19,101 nucleotides of DNA, from the NCBI RefSeq assembly GCF_001509485.1, contig NZ_LLZI01000008.1:1-19101 (forward strand). The letters are read 5' to 3'. Shown here piece by piece: positions 13,445-19,101 of the stretch. Under the pieces are notes generated by a model, which was not told the origin of the DNA, searched no databases, and worked only from the letters and a program-made list of their open reading frames with translations. The translations under genes were made by a program, and so were the position numbers. The DNA comes from Streptomyces sp. NRRL F-4489. Lineage in GTDB: Bacteria; Actinomycetota; Actinomycetes; Streptomycetales; Streptomycetaceae. Positions within the stretch are counted from its first letter, which is position 1. Each line of letters begins with the position of its first letter.

Positions 13445-15592
13445 TCAGGTTCCGCTTCCGTCCGGCCCGGCTGGGACCGTGAACTCGCACCACAGCGCCT
13501 TGCCCGAGCCCCGCGGCTCCGCGCCCCACCGGTCCGACAGCGCCTCCACCAGCAGCAGCCCGCGCCCCGACGTCGCGGTCTCACCGGGCCGGCGGCGCCG
13601 CGGCCACTGGCTGGAGCGGTCCTCGACCTCCAGCCGGATCCGGGGCGGGGCGCCGGGCAGCAGCTCCACCGAGACCAGCGCGCCGCTCTCGGTGTGGGTG
13701 AGCGCGTTGGCGATCAGCTCGGAGGCGGCGACCTCCACGTCGTGGGTGACCGCGCCGGCCCGCCACTGGTCCAGCGTGCGGCGCACCGCCGAGCGGACCT
13801 CCGCGGTGCCCGCCGGATCGGCCTGGTGGACGTGCAGCCGCATCCGCGGGGTGGCGGCCTCCCCGGGGATCGCGCTGCGGTGGAGCAGCAGCAGCGCCAT
13901 GTCGTCGTCCGACCCGGGCCGGGCCCACAGGTGGTCGGAGAGCCGGTCGGCGAGCGCGTCCAGGTCCGCCGGGCCGGAGCGGACCAGGCCGGACAGTTCG
14001 GCCATGCCCGCGGTGATGTCCCGGCCGGGCTGCTCCACCAGCCCGTCGGTGCACAGCAGCAGCGTCGAGCCCGGTTCCAGGAACAGCTGGGTCTCGGGGA
14101 AGTGGTCGTGGCCGAAGCCGGTGGCCAGGCCCAGCGGCAGCCCGCCGGCGATCTCCGGCCAGTCGATGTGCCGGGAGCTGTTGCAGATCAGCGGCCCCAG
14201 ATGGCCGGCCCGGGCCAGGTGCAGCGCCCCGGACTCCAGGTCGGCCTGGACGTAGGTGCAGGTCGCGAACCGCTCGGTCTCCAGCTCCGCCAGGAAGCGG
14301 GAGGCCCGCACCAGCACCGTCTCCGGGGCGTGCCCCTCGCTGGCGTACGCGCGCAGCGCGATCCGCAGCTGGCCCATCACCGCCGCGGCGTGCGTGTCGT
14401 GCCCCTGGACGTCGCCGACCACCAGCCCGACGCGGCCCTGCGGCAGCGCGATCACGTCGTACCAGTCGCCGCCGACGTCCCGGCCGACGCTCGCCGGGTG
14501 GTAGCGGACGGTGACCTCGCCGCCCCGGACGGCCGGCAGCCGGCGCGGCAGCATCGCCGCCTGGAGCCCGGTCGCGAACTCCCGCTCCTGGTCGAACAGG
14601 GTCGCCCGCTGGAGCGACTGCGCCACCACACCGGCCAGCGCCAGCGCCAGATTCCGCGCCTCCGGCGACTGCACCGCCGGCTCGTGGTTGAGCAGCCCCA
14701 GCGCCCCCAGGACGGTGTCCTGCGCGATCAGCGGCAGGAACGCGGCGCTGCCGGTCGGCAGCGCGTCGGTGTACGGCCGCAGCCGCGGATAGCGGGCGAT
14801 CAGCTCGCCGCGGGTGCTCAGGAAGCTCGGCCGCCGGGTGCGGGCCGCCTCGGACAGCGGCAGGGAGTCGTCCAGCCGCGCGGTCATCATGTCCTCGGGC
14901 ACCTCGCCGCCCAGCCCGGTGGTGGCGATCACCTCGAACCGGCCGCTGGCCACCAGCCCCAGCACCAGCGCGTCCGCGCCGAACCGCCGGGCGCCGCCGG
15001 CCCCGGTCAGCACCCGCGTCACGTCCCGCACCGACAGCGCCCGGGCCAGCGCCGCGGTGGTCTGCTGCACCATGACCGTCTGGCGCTGCCGCTCCTGCTG
15101 GAGCGAGCGCAGCAGCGCGGAGTCGGCGAGCTCGCTGGTCGCCTCCCGGACGATGCCGATGACCCGGTACGCCACGCCCCGCGCGTCGTGCAGGATCCGG
15201 CCCTGGGAGTGCGTCCACCGGCGGGTCCCGTCCCGGCACAGCACGCGGAAGTACGCCCCGTACGACGAGCTGCCGTCCTGGAGGGCCTGGGACAGCGCGG
15301 CGTCCAGCCGCATGCCCTCCTCCGGCGGCACCCGGGAGACCAGGGACATCGGCGCGCCGTCGCACTCCCCGGGGCGCAGGTCGAAGACCTCCATCGCCCC
15401 GGCGTCCAGCTCCATGGAGCCGCTGTCCAGATCCCAGTCGAAGGTGCCCATGCGGTTCAGCGACAGCCGTTCGCGCAGGCCGATCGGCTCATCGCGGGAC
15501 ACCCCCGGCGCCGCCTCCTTCACCCGGGGCGGGTCCCGGTCGGCGCGGGGGTCGTAGCGCTCCGCGGAGGGGTCGGGGGGCCGCTGGGCCAT
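13445..15592 (-). CDS. Second PAS-GAF-PP2C (SpoIIE)-HATPase sensor phosphatase
   Basis: A 715-residue soluble protein with the same four domains in the same order as the one at 3445-5508. PAS_3-like domain, about 47-155 (MGTFDWDLDSG, RRWTHSQGRI); GAF, about 175-330 (SAAFLPLIAQDTVLGALGL); PP2C, about 337-572, with GGDWYD 374-379, GDVQGHD 393-399, TDGLVE 515-520 and DDDMALLLL 562-570; HATPase, about 585-706, with ELIANALTH 625-633, VEDRS and GRGLLLVE. All metal-binding Asp residues are kept, so it should be an active phosphatase, probably acting on STAS anti-anti-sigma proteins. It differs from the first copy in a longer hydrophilic N-terminus (1-46) and a Gly/Ser tail. The ATG at 15592 is preceded by AAGGTG at 5 nt. 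The caspase gene follows downstream across a structured 141-bp gap. Confidence 0.88.
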   Translation of the reverse strand: MAQRPPDPSAERYDPRADRDPPRVKEAAPGVSRDEPIGLRERLSLNRMGTFDWDLDSGSMELDAGAMEVFDLRPGECDGAPMSLVSRVPPEEGMRLDAALSQALQDGSSSYGAYFRVLCRDGTRRWTHSQGRILHDARGVAYRVIGIVREATSELADSALLRSLQQERQRQTVMVQQTTAALARALSVRDVTRVLTGAGGARRFGADALVLGLVASGRFEVIATTGLGGEVPEDMMTARLDDSLPLSEAARTRRPSFLSTRGELIARYPRLRPYTDALPTGSAAFLPLIAQDTVLGALGLLNHEPAVQSPEARNLALALAGVVAQSLQRATLFDQEREFATGLQAAMLPRRLPAVRGGEVTVRYHPASVGRDVGGDWYDVIALPQGRVGLVVGDVQGHDTHAAAVMGQLRIALRAYASEGHAPETVLVRASRFLAELETERFATCTYVQADLESGALHLARAGHLGPLICNSSRHIDWPEIAGGLPLGLATGFGHDHFPETQLFLEPGSTLLLCTDGLVEQPGRDITAGMAELSGLVRSGPADLDALADRLSDHLWARPGSDDDMALLLLHRSAIPGEAATPRMRLHVHQADPAGTAEVRSAVRRTLDQWRAGAVTHDVEVAASELIANALTHTESGALVSVELLPGAPPRIRLEVEDRSSQWPRRRRPGETATSGRGLLLVEALSDRWGAEPRGSGKALWCEFTVPAGPDGSGT

Positions 15593-15628
15593 GCGAACAC
15601 CTTACGGCGGGGTGCGGGCGGGGGCATT

Positions 15629-15649
15629 CCCGGCGGGGGTGACGCCGGG
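15629..15649 (-). terminator. Hairpin between the crotonase and PP2C genes
   Basis: A perfect 7-bp stem, CCCGGCG (15629-15635) and CGCCGGG (15643-15649), with a 7-nt loop. It lies 56 nt after the crotonase stop and 36 nt before the PP2C start on the minus strand. It probably ends the acyl-CoA dehydrogenase/crotonase transcript, though a leader structure of the PP2C mRNA is possible. Confidence 0.5.
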
Positions 15650-15705
15650 TGACCGCCTCCGGTCTTTCCGGTCGCCTTTACGGGCGCCCCCTCGCCGGGC
15701 CCGCG

Positions 15706-16596
15706 TCAGCGGCCGTCGTCCGGTGCCCCGTGGCGGCCCGCCCCCGCCGCGAAGCGGGCCGCGCCCGCCAGCCCCTCGGCCAGCACGGCCCGCCCGTGCC
15801 GGAACTCGGCCGCCAGCGCCGCGGCCTCGTCCAGCCCTTCCTGGTCCAGCAGGGACGCCCGGTCGGCGCGCAGGCACGCCTGGGGGAGACGGGCCAGCTC
15901 CGCGGCCAGGTGCTCGGCGGCGGCCCGCGCGGTCCCGGTGGGCACCACGCGGGTCACCAGCCCGATGGCCAGCGCCTCGCCGGCCCGCACCGGGCGGCCG
16001 GTCAGCACCAGGTCCCTGGCCCGGCCCGCGCCGATCAGCCGGGGCAGCCGCACCGTGCCGCCGTCGATCAGCGGGACGCCCCACCGCCGGCAGAACACCC
16101 CGAACACCGCGTCCTCCTCCGCGATCCGCAGATCGCACCAGAGCGCCAGCTCCAGGCCGCCGGCCACCGCGTGCCCGGCGATGGCGGCGATCACCGGTTT
16201 GCCCAGCCGCATCCGGGTCGGCCCCATGGGGCCGTCGCCGTCCGGCGCGACCCTGTTGCCGCGCGCGGTGCCGGCCGCCTTCAGGTCGGCACCCGCGCAG
16301 AACGTGCCGCCCTCGCCCCACAGCACCGCCACCCGCGCCGCGTCGTCCGCCTCGAACTCCCGGAAGGCATCGGCCAGTTGGCGGGCGGTCGGCCCGTCCA
16401 CCGCGTTGCGTACGGCGGGCCGGGACAGCACCACCGTCGTCACCGGGCCGGCCTTCTCCACCCGGACCGGAGCGCCGGAATCCCGGACCGGGGCGCCGGA
16501 ATCCCGGACCGGAGCGCCGGAATCCCGGACCGGGGCGCCGGAATCCTGGCCCGGCGCACCGTCGTCCCGGGCCCGCGCACCGGGACCGTCCGCCAT
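15706..16596 (-). CDS. Crotonase/enoyl-CoA hydratase family protein with repetitive N-terminal tail
   Basis: A 296-residue protein. The crotonase fold runs from about residue 46 to the end. Oxyanion-hole motifs are FCAGADL (99-105) and GHAVAGGLEL (141-150), the latter with Glu149 at the first catalytic Glu position of hydratase. The second catalytic Glu (Glu164 of rat mitochondrial hydratase) aligns by eye with Cys169 in FGVFCRRWG, so simple hydration may not be the reaction; isomerase, hydrolase or other crotonase chemistry is possible. Residues 18-45 are four perfect DSGAPVR repeats, preceded by a degenerate DDGAPGQ. The ATG at 16596 shares a base with the TGA of the upstream acyl-CoA dehydrogenase (TGATG), indicating coupling. 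A GTG at 16461 (Val46) could start the core domain without the tail, but no ribosome site precedes it. Confidence 0.85.
   Translation of the reverse strand: MADGPGARARDDGAPGQDSGAPVRDSGAPVRDSGAPVRDSGAPVRVEKAGPVTTVVLSRPAVRNAVDGPTARQLADAFREFEADDAARVAVLWGEGGTFCAGADLKAAGTARGNRVAPDGDGPMGPTRMRLGKPVIAAIAGHAVAGGLELALWCDLRIAEEDAVFGVFCRRWGVPLIDGGTVRLPRLIGAGRARDLVLTGRPVRAGEALAIGLVTRVVPTGTARAAAEHLAAELARLPQACLRADRASLLDQEGLDEAAALAAEFRHGRAVLAEGLAGAARFAAGAGRHGAPDDGR
16461..16544 (-). repeat. Four 21-bp tandem repeats inside the crotonase gene
   Basis: Four units at 16461-16481, 16482-16502, 16503-16523 and 16524-16544 differ only at one alternating A/G position, so the array is two identical 42-bp dimers. 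Each unit encodes DSGAPVR in frame, and a degenerate fifth unit lies from 16545. The near identity suggests recent expansion by slippage or recombination. Confidence 0.9.
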
Positions 16597-18245
16597 CAGG
16601 CGGCGTCCGGGACGGTCCGGGCGCGCGCCAGGACCCCGGTGAGGTCGGCGCCGGGCGGCAGGGTGCCGAACGCGTGCCCCCACTCGCCGTCCAGCCGGGA
16701 GGCGCAGAACGCGTCGGCCACCGCCGGGGTGCTGTACCGCACCAGCAGCGAACCCTGGAGCACCAGCGCCAGCCGCTCCGCCAGCGAACGGGCCATCAGC
16801 TGCGCCCGGTCCGGGTCGCCGAGCCCGCCGAGCAGCTTGCGCACCCCGGCCACCGCCGCGTCCAGCCGCCGGTCGGCGCCGGCCGCCGCGTCCACCTCGG
16901 CGAAGTAGGCGTCCAGCGCGGCCGGTTCGCGGGACAGCGCGCGCAGCACGTCCAGCGCGGCGACATTGCCCGAGCCCTCCCAGATGGACAGCAGCGGCGC
17001 CTCCCGGTAGAGCCGCGGCATACCGGAGTCCTCGACGTAGCCGTTGCCGCCCAGGCACTCCAGCGCCTCCGCCGCGTGCCCGCTGCCCCGCTTGCACACC
17101 CAGTACTTCCCGGCGGCCAGCGCCAGCCGCCGCAGCGCCGCCTCCCCGGCGTCGCCGGCCTGCGAACGGTCCACCGCCGCCGCCAGCCGCAGCCCCAGCA
17201 CCGTCGCCGCCTCCGACTCGACGGCCAGATCGGCCAGCACCGCGCGCATCAGCGGCTGCCGGTCCAGCTCCCGGCCGAACGCCCGCCGGTGCGCGGTGTG
17301 GTGCAGCGCCTGCCGCAGCCCGGCCCGCATCCCGGCCGCCGAGCCCAGCACGCAGTCCAGCCGGGTCATGTTGACCATCTCCACGATGGTCCGCACCCCG
17401 CGCCCCGGCGCGCCGACCGGCCAGGCGACCGCGTCCGCGTACTCGATCTCGGACGAGGCGTTGGAGCGGTTGCCGAGCTTGTCCTTCAGCCGCATCAGGT
17501 GCATGCCGTTGCGGGTGCCGTCCGGCAGCACCCGGGGCACCAGGAAGCAGGTCAGCCCCTCCGGGGCCTGCGCCAGCGCCAGGAACACATCGCTCATCGG
17601 GGCCGAGGTGAACCACTTGTGGCCGGTCAGGCGGTAGCTGCCGTCCCCGGCCGGCACCGCGGCGGTGGTGTTCGCCCGGACGTCGGAGCCGCCCTGCTTC
17701 TCCGTCATCGACATCCCGGCGATCAGCCCGCGCTTGGTCAGCGGGGGCCGCAGCCCGGGGTCGTAGTGGCGGGCGGTGAGCAACGGCTCGTAGTGCGCGG
17801 CGAGTTCGGGCGCGGCGCGCAGGGCGGGCACCGCGGCGTAGGTCATCGAGACCGGGCAGCCGTGGCCGGCCTCGGCCTGCGACCAGACGTAGAACTTCGC
17901 CGCGCGCACCAGATGCGCGCCCGGCCGGCCGTCGCCCCACGGGGCGGCGTGCAGACCGTGCTCCACGGCGGTGGCCATCAGCTGGTGCCACGCCGGGTGG
18001 AACTCCACCTCGTCCACCCGGTGCCCGTACCGGTCGTGGGTGTGCAGCCGGGGCGGCTGCTGCTCCGCCCAGCGCGCCTGGTCCTGCACCTCCGCCGAAC
18101 CGGCCAGCGCGCCGAGCGCGGCCACCTCCGGCTCGCCCCAGGCGCCGCCGTCCCGGCGCAGCGCCTCCCACAGGGCCGGCTCGTCCGCGGTGCTGAAACC
18201 GGTCAGCGGCGGGGCCTGATTGGTTACTTCATGGGTGACGGTCAT
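16596..18245 (-). CDS. AidB-like acyl-CoA dehydrogenase
   Basis: A 549-residue FAD-dependent acyl-CoA dehydrogenase of the long AidB class (E. coli AidB is of similar length, and typical ACADs are about 380). Flavin/substrate motifs include GMSMTEKQGGSDVRANTT (177-194), GHKWFTSAPMSD (208-219) and the N-terminal AidB-like adaptor region. The late motif GGNGYVEDSGMPRLYREAPL with IWEGSGN (421-427) is characteristic; Glu423 appears to match the AidB active-site Glu. AidB is linked to the alkylation response in E. coli, but actinobacterial relatives next to crotonases may oxidise branched or aromatic acyl-CoA esters. It is first in an operon with the crotonase and divergent from a PaaX-family gene. 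The ATG at 18245 has no Shine-Dalgarno but a well-placed -10, so the mRNA is probably leaderless. Confidence 0.85.
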   Translation of the reverse strand: MTVTHEVTNQAPPLTGFSTADEPALWEALRRDGGAWGEPEVAALGALAGSAEVQDQARWAEQQPPRLHTHDRYGHRVDEVEFHPAWHQLMATAVEHGLHAAPWGDGRPGAHLVRAAKFYVWSQAEAGHGCPVSMTYAAVPALRAAPELAAHYEPLLTARHYDPGLRPPLTKRGLIAGMSMTEKQGGSDVRANTTAAVPAGDGSYRLTGHKWFTSAPMSDVFLALAQAPEGLTCFLVPRVLPDGTRNGMHLMRLKDKLGNRSNASSEIEYADAVAWPVGAPGRGVRTIVEMVNMTRLDCVLGSAAGMRAGLRQALHHTAHRRAFGRELDRQPLMRAVLADLAVESEAATVLGLRLAAAVDRSQAGDAGEAALRRLALAAGKYWVCKRGSGHAAEALECLGGNGYVEDSGMPRLYREAPLLSIWEGSGNVAALDVLRALSREPAALDAYFAEVDAAAGADRRLDAAVAGVRKLLGGLGDPDRAQLMARSLAERLALVLQGSLLVRYSTPAVADAFCASRLDGEWGHAFGTLPPGADLTGVLARARTVPDAA

Positions 18246-18251
18246 ACCGCG

Positions 18252-18290
18252 ACGTTACAGATTCCGTACGGGTGAGGGAAGACTGTAACG
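18252..18290 (-). promoter_or_regulatory. Leaderless promoter of the AidB-like operon, flanked by an inverted repeat
   Basis: On the minus strand a -10 TAACGT (18252-18257) matches TANNNT and lies 6 nt before the ATG; a weak -35 TTCCCT (18275-18280) is 17 nt upstream. Perfect 8-bp inverted arms CGTTACAG (18253-18260) and CTGTAACG (18283-18290) lie one over the -10 and one just upstream of the -35. A repressor dimer binding these would block the promoter; the divergent PaaX-family protein is the obvious candidate. Confidence 0.6.
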
Positions 18291-18418
18291 CCGGCCGCGG
18301 CGGCTGGTCTGCCTGCGTGCCGGGAGCGGCGGGGCGGGGCGCCCGGAGGAGCCGACCGGCCCGGTGGGGGACTCGGCGGTCGGTCCGGCCCCCCGGGGAG
18401 GCCGCCCGCCCCGGGTCC

Positions 18419-18424
18419 TAGACT
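18419..18424 (+). promoter_or_regulatory. Possible -10 box of the PaaX-family gene
   Basis: TAGACT fits TANNNT and lies 10 nt before the ATG at 18435, giving a very short leader with no Shine-Dalgarno. No good -35 is seen at 16-18 nt. The rest of 18291-18418 is GC-rich, with a 7-bp inverted pair CCGACCG (18352-18358) and CGGTCGG (18377-18383) of unknown meaning. Confidence 0.4.
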
Positions 18425-18434
18425 TCCGCCACCT

Positions 18435-19101
18435 ATGAACGACGCCGCCCCGCCCGCCCTCCGCCCGCTGACCGCCCGCTCCGTGGTGCTGAGCACCCTG
18501 CTCGGCCACCACCCGCCCCGGCTCCCGGCGCGCGCCCTGGTCCGGGTCGGGGAGCTGTTCGGCATCGCCGAGGGCACCGTCCGGGTCGCGCTGTCCCGGA
18601 TGGTCGCGGCCGGCGACCTCCGGCAGGACCCGGACGGCTACGCGCTCACCGCCCGGCTGCTGGCCCGCCAGGCCCGGCAGGACGAGAGCCGCGCCCCGCG
18701 CACCCGGCCCTGGTCCGGCGACTGGGAGATGGCGGTGGTCAGCGCCGACCGCCGCCCGCCCGCCGAACGCACCGCGCTCCGCCAGGCGATGGCCGCGCTG
18801 CGGCTGGCCGAACTCCGCGAGGGCAGCTGGCTGCGCCCGGCCAACCTCGACCGGCCCCGCCCGGCGGTGGCCACCGCGCAGTGCGCGTGGTTCACCGCCG
18901 TCCCCGACGGCGACCCGGCCGCCCTGGCCCGGACCCTGTGGGACCTGCCCGGCTGGGCCGCCCGCGCCCGCGAACTGCTCACCGCCCTGGAGCGCGCGGC
19001 CACCCCCGCCGACCGCTTCACCGCCGCCGCGGCCGTCCTCCGCCACCTCGTCACCGACCCGCTGCTGCCGGACCCGCTGCTCCCCGCCGACTGGCCCGGC
19101 G
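18435..19101 (+). CDS. PaaX-family transcriptional regulator (3' end outside window)
   Basis: An open frame of 222 codons runs from the ATG at 18435 to the window end without a stop, so the gene is partial. The N-terminal winged-helix region reads TARSVVLSTLLG (13-24) and FGIAEGTVRVALSRMVAAG (42-60), the PaaX HTH pattern. The middle GDWEMAVVSADRRPPAER (96-113) and the late DPLLPDPLLPADWPG are typical of PaaX and of its C-terminal domain. PaaX proteins bind phenylacetyl-CoA or related acyl-CoA esters and repress catabolic operons. The divergent AidB-like/crotonase operon and the inverted repeat in the shared gap make that operon the likely target. The ligand is unknown, and phenylacetyl-CoA is not shown by anything here. 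Confidence 0.8.
   Translation, partial: MNDAAPPALRPLTARSVVLSTLLGHHPPRLPARALVRVGELFGIAEGTVRVALSRMVAAGDLRQDPDGYALTARLLARQARQDESRAPRTRPWSGDWEMAVVSADRRPPAERTALRQAMAALRLAELREGSWLRPANLDRPRPAVATAQCAWFTAVPDGDPAALARTLWDLPGWAARARELLTALERAATPADRFTAAAAVLRHLVTDPLLPDPLLPADWPG

Noticed and set aside
11807..15652. 1281-residue plus-strand frame
   Set aside because: Antisense to the caspase and PP2C genes, low complexity, no motif.
15591..18275. 894-residue plus-strand frame
   Set aside because: Antisense to the crotonase and AidB-like genes, Arg/Pro-rich, no motif.

Overview
The window is very GC-rich. Coding strands show strong third-position G/C, GTG starts are common, and several genes appear to be leaderless (a TANNNT-type -10 about 6-10 nt before the start codon). 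With the gene content (PAS-GAF-PP2C-HATPase regulators, an XRE/TetR hybrid regulator, an AidB-like acyl-CoA dehydrogenase, a PaaX-family regulator) this points to Streptomyces or a close actinobacterial relative. No rRNA, tRNA, CRISPR, transposase, integrase or phage gene was recognised.

Layout. (1) 1-170: six anchors of a 31-bp tandem repeat. (2) 186-3237, minus strand: a carnitine-type catabolic set, transcribed as XRE/TetR double-HTH regulator, then BKACE (beta-keto acid cleavage enzyme, formerly DUF849), then L-carnitine dehydrogenase-like protein. (3) 3445-5508, plus strand and divergent: a PAS-GAF-PP2C-HATPase sensor phosphatase. (4) 5557-8228, plus strand: a 17-bp tandem repeat in the leader, then a glutamine-synthetase-like ligase overlapping an amidohydrolase by 4 nt. 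This is the two-gene equivalent of the fungal FluG fusion. (5) 8287-9594: an MFS exporter closed by a hairpin. (6) 9726-11647: a Pro/Gly-rich low-complexity ORF and a succinate-semialdehyde dehydrogenase-like ALDH, probably one transcript. (7) 11696-15592, minus strand, convergent to the ALDH: a membrane-anchored caspase-like protein, preceded by a second PAS-GAF-PP2C-HATPase protein paralogous to the one at 3445. (8) 15706-18245, minus strand: an AidB-like acyl-CoA dehydrogenase and an overlapping crotonase with a repetitive N-terminal tail. (9) 18435 to the end, plus strand, divergent: a PaaX-family repressor cut off by the window edge.

How the genes may work together. The regulator-BKACE-dehydrogenase set fits conversion of L-carnitine to 3-dehydrocarnitine and then to betainyl-CoA plus acetoacetate; the thioesterase of the Pseudomonas pathway is not in the window. 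The ligase/amidohydrolase pair suggests gamma-glutamylation of an amine followed by hydrolysis, and the nearby SSADH could drain a GABA-type product, although no aminotransferase is present. The PP2C proteins are expected to act in partner-switching (anti-sigma/anti-anti-sigma) signalling, with one lying next to the caspase-like protein. The PaaX regulator and AidB/crotonase operon share a promoter region whose 8-bp inverted arms bracket the operon promoter.

The items most worth checking are the double-HTH regulator, the split FluG operon with its leader repeats, the caspase with a four-cysteine external domain next to a PP2C sensor, and the inverted repeat between the AidB-like gene and the PaaX gene. 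No element is clearly a wholly new system; all family assignments are from reading motifs, without database searches.
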